From: Pseudaquabacterium terrae
GTDB taxonomy: Bacteria; Pseudomonadota; Gammaproteobacteria; Burkholderiales; Burkholderiaceae_C
DNA: 64,000 bases
Assembly (NCBI RefSeq): GCF_013266755.1
Contig: NZ_JABRWJ010000001.1
Span: forward strand, 682,001 to 746,000
Direction of reading: 5' to 3'
In this document: positions 1-9,251 of the stretch, piece after piece
How the letters are laid out: each line of letters opens with the position of its first letter
Numbering within the stretch: the first letter of the stretch is position 1
Notes under the pieces: model-generated
Seen by the model: only the letters and a program-made list of their open reading frames with translations
Database searches by the model: none
What the model was told of the DNA's origin: nothing
Made by a program: the position numbers and the translations under genes

Positions 1-210
1 GTCGGCGCCGGCGCCGGCATCGCCGTGCTGCCGGACTTCCTGTACCGGCCGTGGACGCTGGACGCCGAGCATGTCGAGGCACGCGCGCTGCGCGACGAGG
101 TGCCGACCGTCGATGTCGGCCTGGTCTGGCGCCGCGGCTCGGGGCTGAAGCCCGCGGCGCAGGAATTCATCGACCTGGCCCGCGAGCAGTCGCGCAGCCG
201 GCGGGCGTGA
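1..210 (+). CDS. LysR-family transcriptional regulator, C-terminal fragment (gene runs off the left edge)
   Basis: The frame is open from base 1 to the TGA at 208-210, and its start lies outside the window. The visible 69 residues resemble the last part of a LysR effector-binding domain: a GAGIAVLP segment, a charged stretch, then the typical LysR ending LKPAAQEFIDLAREQ. Such proteins are DNA-binding regulators, usually controlling a neighbouring gene; the target cannot be named from here. The last 57 bases are repeated, imperfectly, at 1376-1432. The family is fairly secure; the function of this member is unknown. Confidence 0.75.
   Translation, partial: VGAGAGIAVLPDFLYRPWTLDAEHVEARALRDEVPTVDVGLVWRRGSGLKPAAQEFIDLAREQSRSRRA
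154..210 (+). repeat. Direct repeat copy 1 (57 bp, LysR 3' end)
   Basis: These bases encode AAQEFIDLAREQSRSRRA plus stop. A copy matching at 51 of 57 positions by my count lies at 1376-1432 in the same orientation. The two copies bracket a 1.2-kb segment with a small ORF and a LuxR-type gene. Both minus-strand genes that enter the repeat stop at the same relative position, 167 here and 1389 in copy 2. Confidence 0.85.
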
Positions 211-406
211 GCGTGGACTCCGCCGGCAGCCGCGGCGCGGCCGAGCCGTTCGTCAGCAGCCACAGCACGGCATCGCGGTTCAGGGGCACGCCCCGCCGCC
301 ACGACGATTCGGTCAGCGTCGTCGCGGCCTCGTCGATCGAGATCACGCTCTCGTCGCACGGCAGGGGGTCGGCAGCATTCAGCAGATCGGCGATTCGGTG
401 GTTCAT
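167..406 (-). CDS. Hypothetical 79-residue protein
   Basis: An ATG-initiated frame with codon use like its neighbours; I recognise no family. The sequence begins MNHRIADLLNAADPL and carries no signal peptide, membrane segment or clear motif. It converges on and overlaps the LysR 3' end by 44 bases, so its last residues (ATARGPGR) are an antisense reading of the LysR tail. The DUF885 protein ends with the same residues for the same reason. There is no good Shine-Dalgarno sequence before the ATG. It could be a real short gene or a chance open frame. Confidence 0.4.
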   Translation of the reverse strand: MNHRIADLLNAADPLPCDESVISIDEAATTLTESSWRRGVPLNRDAVLWLLTNGSAAPRLPAESTLTPAGCATARGPGR

Positions 407-523
407 GGCGAGCGGCGGATGGTGTTGGTCAGGCGAGCCATGGTCGCGCGCGGCGCGGCCCGGGTCATCCTAGAAACGCACTACGGCCCAGTGCGCAATT
501 CACTCTGCAAGCGCGGCGCCCGC

Positions 524-1216
524 TCAGGCCGGCGTTGCGCCCACCGGCAGCACGCTGACCAGCGGCGGCAGCGCCGCGATGCAACGCACCAGGTCGCGCA
601 GGCTGGCCACGCCGGTCTTCGCGCGCACGCTCGACAGCTGCGTGCGCACCGTCGACAGCGCGACACCCTGGATCTGCGCGATCTGCTGCGGTGAGCGCCC
701 TTCGCAGACCAGCGCCAGCACGCGCGATTCGGTCAAGGTCAGGTCGTGCGCACGGCCGAAGCACTGGATCGACAGCTGCGAACAGACGGCGCGGCGCTCC
801 AGCACCAGCAGTGCGGCGTCGCGCCGCGCGAGCCGCACCGGCACGACTGCGACCGTCATGCGCTGGCGCGCGCTGCCGACCGCGAGCAGGCGCCGAATCT
901 GGCGCGTCACGGCCGCCTCCACCGCCTGCGCGAGCGCTGCGGCATCAGCGGGCGCGCGCGCCGCCAGGCAGTTGCCGAGCAGTTGCAACGCATGGCTGCC
1001 GTGGCGCAACTCGCCATGCGCCGAGGCATTGATATGCAGCACCCGCATCGACGCGCCGAGCACCACCAGCCCGTAGTCGATCTGGTCCAGCACTGGCGCC
1101 AGCCACTCCTGGATCACGGGTGCCTGGGTCCCCGCAGCGGCATCGCTGTCGAAGACGGCCGGTATCGACGGGTGCCCGGGCATGGACGCTGCCGGCACTG
1201 CACATAAGGTAGACAT
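524..1216 (-). CDS. LuxR-family helix-turn-helix transcriptional regulator
   Basis: This 230-residue cytoplasmic regulator has a PAS-like N-terminal half (around residues 35-150) and a C-terminal LuxR/GerE helix-turn-helix (about 160-220), where LTLTESRVLALVCEG and the recognition-helix region GVALSTVRTQLSSVRAKTG are visible. The ATG at 1216 is preferred over the in-frame GTG at 1222 because GGGAG lies five bases before it. There is no receiver domain, so this is not a classical two-component regulator. It is the main gene inside the segment bracketed by the 57-bp repeat. Its signal and targets are not evident. Confidence 0.8.
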   Translation of the reverse strand: MSTLCAVPAASMPGHPSIPAVFDSDAAAGTQAPVIQEWLAPVLDQIDYGLVVLGASMRVLHINASAHGELRHGSHALQLLGNCLAARAPADAAALAQAVEAAVTRQIRRLLAVGSARQRMTVAVVPVRLARRDAALLVLERRAVCSQLSIQCFGRAHDLTLTESRVLALVCEGRSPQQIAQIQGVALSTVRTQLSSVRAKTGVASLRDLVRCIAALPPLVSVLPVGATPA

Positions 1217-1375
1217 GTTCACTCCCTGTCGTTGATGGCGTGGCGCGACGCGACAGCGCTCGGTGGGCCGCGGGCCCTCAGGCGTTGACGGATCAGGCCT
1301 GCATCGTGCAGTTCTTCACGCTCGGGGTCAGGCCAGCAACGCACCGTGCTGGAGTGAACAATTCACTGGCGCGCG

Positions 1376-1432
1376 GCGGCGCAGGAATTCATCGACCGGG
1401 CCCGCGCGCAGTCGCGGAGCCGCCGCGCCTGA
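1376..1432 (+). pseudogene. Remnant of a LysR-family gene 3' end (repeat copy 2)
   Basis: Read on the plus strand this stretch encodes AAQEFIDRARAQSRSRRA and a TGA, nearly the same as the end of the LysR gene at 154-210. No LysR coding sequence precedes it: similarity stops just before 1376 and the upstream bases are non-coding. It lies inside the 3' end of the DUF885 gene on the opposite strand. The likely history is duplication of the LysR/DUF885 junction around an inserted or rearranged 1.2-kb segment. The six differences suggest an old event. Confidence 0.7.
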
Positions 1433-3257
1433 CCGTCTGGCCGGCGAGTGCGGTGCGCCCTGCGGCGCGCTGTTCACCGGCAATCCACTCCTCGATGCGG
1501 CTTTGCAGCAGCGTCAGCGGCAGCGCGCCGTCGTCCAGCAGCGCGTTGTGGAAGCGGCGCAGATCGAAGCGCGCGCCCAGCGCGGCCTCGGCCTGCGCGC
1601 GCAGCGCCTTGATCTTCAGCTCGCCGAGCTTGTAGCCCAGCGCCTGGCCCGGCTGCAGCAGGTAGCGGTCGACCTCGCTGGCCACGTAATCCACGTGATA
1701 GCCGGTATGGTCGACGAGGTAGCGGATCGCCTGCGCACGCGTCCAGCCGAAGGCATGCAGCCCGGTGTCGACCACCAGCCGGCAGGCGCGCAGCATCTCC
1801 GAGGCATAGGCGCCCAGCCGTGAATGCGGATCCTGGTAGAGGCCCAGCGCCGGGCCGAGGCTCTCGGCGTACAGCGCCCAGCCTTCGCCATAGGCCACGT
1901 ACCAGCCGTTGCGCCGGAACGCCGGCAGGCCGCGGATCTCCTGCGCCCGCGCGATCTGCAGGTGGTGGCCTGGCACGGCCTCGTGCAGCAGCGTGTTCTC
2001 GAGGTCGAAGCTCGGCCGCGTCGCCAGGCTGGTGACGTTGGCCTCGAAGAAGCCGGCGCGGCTGCCGTCGAGCGCGCCGGGCGTGTAGTGCTCGGCCGCA
2101 TCGCCGGCGTTGGCTTCCATGCCCCGGATGCCGTAGGGCAGCCGCGGCAGCTCGGCGAAGAGCTTCGGCAGCTCGGCATCGACGCGCTTGGCGATGTCGC
2201 GGTAGGCCTTCAGCATCTCGTCGCCACGGCTGAAGCGAAAACGCGGGTCGGCGCGCAGCGCGGCGATGAAGTCCGCGCGCGGGCCGCTGCCGCCGAGGCG
2301 CCGGATCAGCGCGTCCATCTCGGCGGCGATGCGCGCCACTTCGGTCAGGCCGGTCTCGTGCACCTGGCGAGCGCTCTGCGTCGTCGTCGTGTGCTGGCGC
2401 ACCGCCAGCTCGTAGTAGGCCATGCCGCCGGGCAGCTGCGATGCCGCGAGCGTCGCGCGGCAGGCCGGCAGGTACTCGGCTTCGAGAAAGCGCCGCAGCG
2501 CGACGAAAGCCGGCCGCACGCGCTGGCCGAGCACGCTGCGGGCAGCGGCTTCGAGGCGGGCGCGCTCGGGCGCCGCGATGGCAGGCGGGAAGGACTTGAA
2601 CGGCGCGTACAGCGGGTTCGCGTCGATGTCAGGGCCGGTGAACGGATCGAACTGCGCCGGCACCGCGGCCATCGCCTCGGCGGCCGGCAGCCAGCCGCTG
2701 CGCATGCCTGCGCGCAACATGGCGATCTGCTCGTCGAGCGCGCCCGGCACCTGCGCCAGCCGCTTCAGGTAGTGCTCGTAGTCGCGCGCGTCGCGAAACG
2801 GGCTCGCCTTCGCCAGCGCCGGCAGCTCGTGCTGCGGACCGTGCTGCGGGCCGACGACCTGCCAGCCGCCGAGCCCGGCGAAGGGCAGCGCGCCGTACAG
2901 CGCATCGATCTGCGCGTCGAGCTGCAGCTGCTCGATCATCAGTGCACGCGAGATGCGGTCCTGCGTGTTGAGCCGGCGCGCATCGAAGCGCTGCAGCGCC
3001 GCCAGCACCGCCGCGGCCTGTGCCTTGCGCCGCGCCACCGCCGCCGGCGTGCGCTCGGTCAGCCGATCGTTGTAGCGCGTGTCGCCGACGAAGGTCGCGC
3101 TCTCGGGATCGTCCTGCAGCTGCCACTGGTGCGTGCGCTCGAACAGCGCGGCAAGCGCACGGTCGGGCGGCGGCTCGGCGGCGGTGAGCGGCGTGGCGGC
3201 TGCCAACAGCCACGCCACGGCGATGGCCGCCTTCGCCAGCAGCCTGGTGATCGACAT
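1389..3257 (-). CDS. DUF885-family hydrolase (putative metallopeptidase), exported
   Basis: The 622-residue protein starts with a signal peptide (MSITRLLAKAAIAVAWLLA, cleavage likely after TAAEP region) and is probably periplasmic. The family is known for a metal-binding HExxxGHH-type motif, visible here as LLHEAVPGHHLQ about two thirds along, followed by the conserved GEGWALYAESLG segment. Members are zinc-dependent peptidases or dipeptidases, usually of unknown substrate. The start was chosen at 3257 because the upstream frame extension is antisense to the next gene, and the signal peptide begins there. The last nine residues are read through a LysR remnant and are probably not original to the protein. 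Confidence 0.85.
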   Translation of the reverse strand: MSITRLLAKAAIAVAWLLAAATPLTAAEPPPDRALAALFERTHQWQLQDDPESATFVGDTRYNDRLTERTPAAVARRKAQAAAVLAALQRFDARRLNTQDRISRALMIEQLQLDAQIDALYGALPFAGLGGWQVVGPQHGPQHELPALAKASPFRDARDYEHYLKRLAQVPGALDEQIAMLRAGMRSGWLPAAEAMAAVPAQFDPFTGPDIDANPLYAPFKSFPPAIAAPERARLEAAARSVLGQRVRPAFVALRRFLEAEYLPACRATLAASQLPGGMAYYELAVRQHTTTTQSARQVHETGLTEVARIAAEMDALIRRLGGSGPRADFIAALRADPRFRFSRGDEMLKAYRDIAKRVDAELPKLFAELPRLPYGIRGMEANAGDAAEHYTPGALDGSRAGFFEANVTSLATRPSFDLENTLLHEAVPGHHLQIARAQEIRGLPAFRRNGWYVAYGEGWALYAESLGPALGLYQDPHSRLGAYASEMLRACRLVVDTGLHAFGWTRAQAIRYLVDHTGYHVDYVASEVDRYLLQPGQALGYKLGELKIKALRAQAEAALGARFDLRRFHNALLDDGALPLTLLQSRIEEWIAGEQRAAGRTALAGQTVRRGGSATARGPGR

Positions 3258-3288
3258 GATCGGGTCCCTTCTTTCGAAGGGCGACAGG

Positions 3289-4887
3289 CTAACGCAGCGC
3301 GCGCCAGGCCTGGTCTGCGGCGCGCGCGCCGGACAGCAGCGCGCCTTCCATGAAGCCCTGGTAGCTGTAGAACGAATCGGTGTGCTCGCCGGCGAACCAC
3401 AGGCCGGCGGCTGCCGGCTTCGCGTAGTGGCCTTCGATCGTCGTGAAGTAGCCCGGCTGGTTGTTGCTGTAGGCGCCCCGGTACAGCGGATTGCGCGACC
3501 AGTTCTCGAGGTGCGCAACGATGCGGCCGGCGCCGTCGCGGCGTGCGAAGCCGGTGCAGCCGGGCCACACCACCTCCAGGTCGGCGAGAAAGCGCGTGGC
3601 TTCGGTCTGCAGCTTCGCCGGGTCGAGGCGCGCGCCGCGCTCGCCGCCGGAATAGTCGGTGATCACGCCGCGCTGGCCGGCGATGGCGGTCGACGGCGCG
3701 GTCTCCCAGGTGTTCTGGTGATTCGGCAGATCGCTGTAGCTGCCGCCGTTGCAATGCAGCCGCTCGAACCACGGCCGGCCGGTGAAGCCGATCATCATCT
3801 TGCTGTTGGTGCCGTAGTCCAGGCCGTCGATCGCGGTGCGGCTGTGCGCGGCCAACCCGACGCTCGTTTCGAACGTTATCAGGCGCATCATCGGCGCCGG
3901 CAGGGCGAGGATCGCCGCGGCGTGCACGCGTTCGACGGTCTTGCCGCCCTGGCTGAAGGCGAGCTTCAGCCGCCCGTCCGCCAGGCGGCTCACGCGCAGC
4001 AGCTGGTGGCCGAAAACCACCGGCCGCGGCAGGTCGCCGGCGAGCCCGGTGGCGATGGCATCGTTGCCTTCGACGATGTGGAAGCGTTCGTCGCTGAAGT
4101 TGCCGAACGGCGTGAAGTGCCCGCGCTTGTTGGCCTGCGCGAAGAACAGCAGCGCGAGGCTGCTCTGGGCGTCGATCTCGCGGCCGAACTCGATCGTGTA
4201 CGCGGTGTCCATCACGCGCCGCAGCAGCGGCCCGGCGCCGCGCGAATCGAGGTAGGCCGACAGCGGCAGCCGGTCGAGCTCGATGTCATGGGCGTTGTGG
4301 CTGTCCGCGGTCGGCCCGCCGGACAGGCGCCGCAGGTCGGCGTGCATCGCCGCGCTGAAGGCACGGTACTCGGCGACCACCTCGGCCTCGCTCCAGTGCC
4401 GGCCCATGAAGTGGAAGAACTCCTCACCCGGCTGCTTCTCGTGGTTCTCCAGCGTCAGCCCGTAGGCGTTGGCGAGGCCTCGGACGGTGCTGTGCGTGGT
4501 ATCGATCAGCTCGGCGCCGCGCTCGACGACCTGGCCCGGGAAGACATCGCGCAGCGACCAGACGCGGCCGCCGACGCGGCTGCCCGCTTCGTAGACCTGC
4601 GCGCCGATGCCTTTGGATGCCAGCACGCTGGCGGCGTAGAGGCCCGCGAAGCCGGCACCGACGATCGCGACATCGCCCGCCGCCGGGGCCGCGCGCACAC
4701 GCGGCGCGGCCGCCCCCAGCGCCACCAGCGCCGCACCGCCCGCCGCGCCCTGCAGCAGCCGCCGCCGTTGCGCGGCCTGCTCACGCAGCCGTTCGACGGC
4801 CTCGCGCTCGGACTGCCCGGTGCGATCGCACCAGGCCGCGGTGGCGGCACAACGGGCCAGGAAGCGAAAGGCGGCACTGCGGCTCAT
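3289..4887 (-). CDS. Flavin-dependent amine oxidase, probable polyamine oxidase
   Basis: A 532-residue FAD protein of the monoamine oxidase family. The dinucleotide-binding motif VAIVGAGFAGLYAA is near residue 75, followed by the GG-doublet region EAGSRVGGRVWS, and a C-terminal FAD-contact segment with AGEHTDSFYSYQGFMEGAL. A twin-arginine-like stretch RRRLLQGAAGGAALVAL at about 40-57 suggests Tat export, though the preceding N-region is long. It follows the PatD aldehyde dehydrogenase by 15 bases in the same operon. The inferred role is oxidation of putrescine to 4-aminobutanal with release of ammonia and hydrogen peroxide. Substrate assignment rests on context only. Confidence 0.85.
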   Translation of the reverse strand: MSRSAAFRFLARCAATAAWCDRTGQSEREAVERLREQAAQRRRLLQGAAGGAALVALGAAAPRVRAAPAAGDVAIVGAGFAGLYAASVLASKGIGAQVYEAGSRVGGRVWSLRDVFPGQVVERGAELIDTTHSTVRGLANAYGLTLENHEKQPGEEFFHFMGRHWSEAEVVAEYRAFSAAMHADLRRLSGGPTADSHNAHDIELDRLPLSAYLDSRGAGPLLRRVMDTAYTIEFGREIDAQSSLALLFFAQANKRGHFTPFGNFSDERFHIVEGNDAIATGLAGDLPRPVVFGHQLLRVSRLADGRLKLAFSQGGKTVERVHAAAILALPAPMMRLITFETSVGLAAHSRTAIDGLDYGTNSKMMIGFTGRPWFERLHCNGGSYSDLPNHQNTWETAPSTAIAGQRGVITDYSGGERGARLDPAKLQTEATRFLADLEVVWPGCTGFARRDGAGRIVAHLENWSRNPLYRGAYSNNQPGYFTTIEGHYAKPAAAGLWFAGEHTDSFYSYQGFMEGALLSGARAADQAWRALR

Positions 4888-4902
4888 CGTGAATCCTCCG
4901 GT

Positions 4903-6336
4903 TCAGAGCTTGACCATCACGTGGCGCGCGACGGTGTAGTCCTCGAGAGCGTACATGCTCATGTCCTTGCCGTAACCACTTGACTTCATGCCGCCGTGCG
5001 GCATCTCGTTGACCAGCATGAAGTGGGTGTTGATCCAGGTGCAGCCGTATTGCAGCGAGCGCGCGACGCGCATCGCGCGGCCGACGTCCTGCGTCCACAC
5101 GGACGACGCGAGGCCGTAGTCGCTGTCGTTGGCCCAGGCCACCGCCTGGTCGGGATCGGTGAAGCGGGTGACGCTGACGACCGGGCCGAAGACCTCGCGC
5201 TTGACGATCTCGTCGTCCTGGCGCGCGCCGGCGATCACCGTCGGCTCGTAGAAGAAGCCGCTGCCGCCGCGCAGCTTGCCGCCGGTGGTGATCTCCATGT
5301 GGCCGGTCATCTGCGCACGCTCAACGAAGCTGGCAACGCGGGCGCGCTGGCGGTCGCTGATCAGCGGGCCGACTTCGGACTCCGGATCGTCCTGCGCGCC
5401 GACCTTGATCGCCTTCACTGCGCTCGACAAGTCGGCGACCAGCTTGTCGTGCACCTTGGCGCCGGCGTAGACGCGGCAGGCCGCCGTGCAGTCCTGGCCG
5501 GCGTTGTAGTAGCCGAAGACCTTGAGGCCGTCGACGACGGCGGCGAGGTCGGCGTCGTCGAAGACGATCACCGGGGCCTTGCCGCCCAACTCCAGGTGCG
5601 TGCGCTTCAGGCTCGTGCTCGCGGCCTGCAGGATCTTGCGGCCGGTGGCCACGTCGCCCGTCAGGCTCACCATTGCTACCTTGGGATGCTCGACCAAAGG
5701 CTGGCCAACCGATGCGCCGCGCCCGGTGATGACGTTCAGCACCCCCTTCGGGAAAATCTCGGCGGCGATCTGCGCCAGCAGCAGCGCGGTCAGCGGCGTC
5801 TGCTCGCTGGGCTTGAGCACGACGGTGTTGCCGGCGGCCAGGGCCGGCGCGATCTTCCACGCGGCCATCATCATCGGATAGTTCCACGGCGCGATCGAGC
5901 CGACCACGCCGAGCGGGTCGCGCCGGATCATGCTGGTGTGGCCGGCCAGGTATTCGTTGGCCACCGTGCCGCCGATGCAGCGCGCGGCACCGGCGAAGTA
6001 GCGGTAGCAGTCGACGATCGCCGGGATCTCGTCGCCGAGCGCGCGCGCATAGGGCTTGCCGCAATTCAGGCTCTCCAGGCGCGCAAAGTCCTCGGCCCGG
6101 GTCTCGATCGCATCAGCAAGCTTCAGCAGCAGGCGCGAGCGCTCCATCGGGGTCGTGTCGCGCCAGGCGTCGAAGGCGCGGTGCGCCGCCGAGACGGCCT
6201 TGTGCACCTGTTCCACCGAGGCCTCCGGCACCGCGACGATCAGCTCGCCGGTGGCCGGGTTCAGCACACGCTCGGCCTCGCCCTCGCCTTGCACGAAGGC
6301 GCCGTCGATCAGCAGTTGGGTGGGCAGGATGTTCAT
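4903..6336 (-). CDS. patD: Gamma-aminobutyraldehyde dehydrogenase (PatD/YdcW-like)
   Basis: A full-length 477-residue NAD-dependent aldehyde dehydrogenase. Visible motifs include the APWNYP cofactor segment, the general-base region LELGGKAP and the catalytic cysteine in NAGQDCTAA. It lies at the end of a YdcSTUV-type transporter operon, exactly as patD (ydcW) does in E. coli, and the sequence style agrees. Expected reaction: 4-aminobutanal to 4-aminobutanoate (GABA) with NAD+. With the amine oxidase downstream it makes a two-step oxidative putrescine pathway. A related role as betaine aldehyde dehydrogenase is less likely given the transporter. Confidence 0.88.
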   Translation of the reverse strand: MNILPTQLLIDGAFVQGEGEAERVLNPATGELIVAVPEASVEQVHKAVSAAHRAFDAWRDTTPMERSRLLLKLADAIETRAEDFARLESLNCGKPYARALGDEIPAIVDCYRYFAGAARCIGGTVANEYLAGHTSMIRRDPLGVVGSIAPWNYPMMMAAWKIAPALAAGNTVVLKPSEQTPLTALLLAQIAAEIFPKGVLNVITGRGASVGQPLVEHPKVAMVSLTGDVATGRKILQAASTSLKRTHLELGGKAPVIVFDDADLAAVVDGLKVFGYYNAGQDCTAACRVYAGAKVHDKLVADLSSAVKAIKVGAQDDPESEVGPLISDRQRARVASFVERAQMTGHMEITTGGKLRGGSGFFYEPTVIAGARQDDEIVKREVFGPVVSVTRFTDPDQAVAWANDSDYGLASSVWTQDVGRAMRVARSLQYGCTWINTHFMLVNEMPHGGMKSSGYGKDMSMYALEDYTVARHVMVKL

Positions 6337-6410
6337 GTCGGGTCTCCGGGCTCAACGAAGGGAATCCCAGCGAACACCGCGGAACCGGCTCTGCCGGGCC
6401 GCTGGTGTTG

Positions 6411-6424
6411 CCCCCTTGAGGGGG
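6411..6424. repeat. Short C5-TTGA-G5 hairpin between ydcV and patD
   Basis: CCCCCTTGAGGGGG forms a compact stem-loop in the 97-bp gap between the permease and the aldehyde dehydrogenase. No T-tract follows on either strand, so it is not a standard terminator. From memory, similar elements recur between genes in Burkholderiales; the role is unknown, perhaps mRNA processing or stability within the operon. Confidence 0.5.
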
Positions 6425-6433
6425 AGGCGGCCG

Positions 6434-7234
6434 CTAGGACGACTCGGGGGTGGGTCTTGTTAACCAGTAGGCGGCGAGGATCGGAAAGAAGGTCAGCGCG
6501 ATGATCACCACCGCGACGACGTTGGTCACCGGCCGCTGGCGCGGGCGGATCAGCTCCTGCAGCATCCAGATCGGCAGCGTGGTCTGCTGGCCGGCGGTGA
6601 AGGTGGTGACGATGACCTCGTCGAAGCTCAGCGCGAACGCCAGCAGCGCGCCGGCCAGCAGCGCCGAGCCGAGCTGCGGCAGCACGACGTGGCGCAGCGT
6701 CTGGAAGCCGTCGGCGCCCAGGTCCATCGACGCTTCGATCAGGTTCGGGTTCAGCCGCCGCAGCCGCGCGACCGCGTTGTTGTAGATCACGACGACGCAG
6801 AAGGTCGCGTGGCCGACGACGATGGTCCAGAACGAGAACGGGATCTGCAGCGTGCCGTAGGCCGATCGCAAGGCGATGCCGGTGATGATGCCGGGCAGCG
6901 CGATCGGCAGCACCAGCAGCAGCGAGATCGCGTCGCGGCCGAAGAAGTTCGCGCGCGCCAGCGCCGCCGCGGCCAGCGTGCCGAGCACCAGCGCCAGCGC
7001 GGTCGACCAGGCGGCGACCTCGAAGCTGAGCCGGATCGCCGCCCACACGTCCTCGCGCGCCCAGGCCACCGCGAACCACTGCGTCGTCAGCTCGGGCGGC
7101 GGGAAGACGTAGCTCTTGTCCTCGGCGCTGAAGGCATACAGGATGATCAGCACCAGCGGCACGTGCAGGAACGCGATCACGCCCCAAGCAGACAGCTTCA
7201 GGGCCAGCGGTGCCTTCGAGGGATCAGAGCGCAT
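6434..7234 (-). CDS. ydcV: Polyamine ABC transporter permease (YdcV-like)
   Basis: A 266-residue inner-membrane permease with about six hydrophobic segments. The family's ATPase-contact EAA loop is visible as [22 protein letters not shown] near residue 165. It overlaps the 3' end of the upstream permease gene by 11 bases, so the two are translationally coupled. It pairs with YdcU to form the transmembrane channel of a spermidine/putrescine-type importer. Confidence 0.9.
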   Translation of the reverse strand: MRSDPSKAPLALKLSAWGVIAFLHVPLVLIILYAFSAEDKSYVFPPPELTTQWFAVAWAREDVWAAIRLSFEVAAWSTALALVLGTLAAAALARANFFGRDAISLLLVLPIALPGIITGIALRSAYGTLQIPFSFWTIVVGHATFCVVVIYNNAVARLRRLNPNLIEASMDLGADGFQTLRHVVLPQLGSALLAGALLAFALSFDEVIVTTFTAGQQTTLPIWMLQELIRPRQRPVTNVVAVVIIALTFFPILAAYWLTRPTPESS

Positions 7235-8168
7235 CGAAAGCCCCCAGCCGGCGTGCGAACCACAAATACACGCCGATGACGACGATCGGCACCAGCGAGA
7301 AGGCCGCGGCGAACGGCACGTTGCCCGCGGTGCCCTGCTGCAGGTAGACGACCTGGCCGATGTACATCGTCGAGTCGCCGATCACCTGCGGCACGATGTA
7401 GTCGCCCAAGGTCAGCGAGAAGGTGAAGATCGAGCCGGCGGCAATACCCGGCAAAGCGAGCGGCAGGATGACGCGCCGCAGCGTGATGCCGGGCGCGGCG
7501 CCGAGGTCGCCCGAGGCCTCGATCAGCGAGCCGGGAATGCGCTCGATCGAGGCCTGGATCGGCAGCACCATGAAGGGCAGCCACATGTAGACGAAGACGA
7601 TGAAGGTGCCGAGCGTCGAGAAGCTCAAGGATTGCCCGCCGATGCCGGGCAGCCCGAGCAGCGCCTCGAGCACCCAGGTGAGGTGCAGCTGCGCCGCCAG
7701 CCACGACACCGCGCCCTCCTTCGCCAGCAGCAGCTTCCAGGCATACAGCCGTACCAGGTAGCTCGACCACAGCGGCAGCATCACCGCGAGGTACAGCGCC
7801 GCCTTGGTCGCGCCGCGCGCGTGGCGGGCCATGTAGTACGCGAGTGGGAAGGCCAGCACGATGCTGGCGAGCGTTACCGCGCTGGCCATCACCACCGTGC
7901 GCAAGGCGACGTCGAGGTTCGCGCCTTCGAGCAGCTCGGCGAAGTTCTTCAGCGTGAGCTCGCGCACCACCTGGCCGGTGAAGTCGTCGAGGCTGAAGAA
8001 GGCATTGGCCAGCAGCGTCAGCAGCGCGCCGACATAGATCACGCCGAACCACAGCAGCGGTGGCGCGAGCAGGGCCAGCAGCAGCAGGCCGGGGCGGGTG
8101 TAGAGCGTGTCCGAGATGCGCCGGCGCAGCGAGGGCGCGGGCGTCGGCAGCGCCAGCGCGAGGTTCAC
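7224..8168 (-). CDS. ydcU: Polyamine ABC transporter permease (YdcU-like)
   Basis: A 314-residue permease of the PotB/YdcU type: a cytoplasmic N-terminus of about 30 residues, then six hydrophobic segments, with an EAA-type loop read as [20 protein letters not shown]. The start is a GTG that shares four bases (GTGA) with the stop of the ATPase gene, a sign of coupled translation. It works with YdcV, the ATPase and the periplasmic receptor of the same operon. Confidence 0.9.
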   Translation of the reverse strand: MNLALALPTPAPSLRRRISDTLYTRPGLLLLALLAPPLLWFGVIYVGALLTLLANAFFSLDDFTGQVVRELTLKNFAELLEGANLDVALRTVVMASAVTLASIVLAFPLAYYMARHARGATKAALYLAVMLPLWSSYLVRLYAWKLLLAKEGAVSWLAAQLHLTWVLEALLGLPGIGGQSLSFSTLGTFIVFVYMWLPFMVLPIQASIERIPGSLIEASGDLGAAPGITLRRVILPLALPGIAAGSIFTFSLTLGDYIVPQVIGDSTMYIGQVVYLQQGTAGNVPFAAAFSLVPIVVIGVYLWFARRLGAFDAL

Positions 8169-9232
8169 GCCGCGGCCCCGAGCGGCGCCGGTGCGGCAAC
8201 GGCGGCCGCAGTCGCCGCGGCCGCCGGCTCGTCGCTCAGCGCGTGCACCGCGCTCGCATCCCAGTGCAGATGCACCGTCGCACCGACCTCGGGCACGGCG
8301 GCGCCCGGCGGCAGGTCGGCCTGCAGGCCGACGCCGGCCGCATTCACCCGCACGCGCGTGAAGGCGCCGAAGTACTGCACCTCGCTGACCGTGCCGCCGG
8401 CGCGCGCACCGGCCGCGCCGCCGAGGCGGATGCGCTCGGGCCGCAGCATCACGCTGACGTGGCCGGTCAGCCGCCGCGCGGCGTCATCGTCGAGCACGTT
8501 GGCCGCACCGACGAAACGCGCGACGAAGCGCGTGGCCGGCCGGTCGTAGATGACCTGCGGCGTGCCGACCTGCTCCAACCGGCCGCGGTGGAACACGCCG
8601 ATGCGGTCGCTCATCGACAGCGCCTCGTGCTGGTCGTGCGTGACGAAGACGAAGGTGATGCCGAGCTGCCGCTGCAGCGCCTTCAGCTCGCTTTGCATCT
8701 GCTCGCGCAGCTTCAGGTCGAGCGCGCCCAGCGGCTCGTCGAGCAGCAGCAGCTGCGGCCGGTTGATCAGCGCGCGCGCCAGCGCGACACGTTGGCGCTG
8801 CCCGCCCGACAGCTGCGCCGGCCGGCGCTCGCCGACACCGTCGAGCTGCACCAGCGCGAGCATGTCGTTCGCCTGCCGGCGCCGCGCCGCCTTGCCGACA
8901 CCGCGCACCATCAGGCCGTAGGCGACGTTGTCGGCAATCGACATGTGCGGGAACAGCGCGTAGTCCTGGAACACGGTGTTGACCGGCCGCGCGTACGGCG
9001 GGCGCAGCGTGACGTCTTCACCGCCGATCAGCAGTCGGCCGGCGCTCGGCAGCGTGAAGCCGCCGATCATCCGCAGCACCGTCGTCTTGCCCGAGCCCGA
9101 GGGCCCGAGCAGCGTGAAGAACTCGCCCGGCGCGATGGCCAGATCGACGCCGTCGACCGCGCGCACCGCGCGCTCGCCGGTGCCGAACACGCAGTGCACA
9201 CCCTCCAGCTGAACCGCGGCAGGCACGCTCAC
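8165..9232 (-). CDS. ydcT: Polyamine ABC transporter ATP-binding protein (YdcT/PotA-like)
   Basis: The 355-residue ATPase has a Walker A motif GPSGSGKT near residue 39, the signature [15 protein letters not shown], the Walker [13 protein letters not shown] and an H-loop in [10 protein letters not shown]-terminal TOBE-like regulatory domain follows, as in PotA. The GTG at 9232 is chosen because the ATPase homology starts about 10 residues later and the upstream extension would run back into the receptor gene. It energises uptake through the two permeases. Confidence 0.88.
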   Translation of the reverse strand: MSVPAAVQLEGVHCVFGTGERAVRAVDGVDLAIAPGEFFTLLGPSGSGKTTVLRMIGGFTLPSAGRLLIGGEDVTLRPPYARPVNTVFQDYALFPHMSIADNVAYGLMVRGVGKAARRRQANDMLALVQLDGVGERRPAQLSGGQRQRVALARALINRPQLLLLDEPLGALDLKLREQMQSELKALQRQLGITFVFVTHDQHEALSMSDRIGVFHRGRLEQVGTPQVIYDRPATRFVARFVGAANVLDDDAARRLTGHVSVMLRPERIRLGGAAGARAGGTVSEVQYFGAFTRVRVNAAGVGLQADLPPGAAVPEVGATVHLHWDASAVHALSDEPAAAATAAAVAAPAPLGAAA

Positions 9233-9251
9233 TTTGCGCGTCACCAGATCA

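Noticed and set aside
3258-3518. An 87-codon N-terminal extension of the DUF885 frame
   Set aside because: It is antisense to the amine oxidase gene, lacks signal character, and a proper signal peptide begins at 3257.
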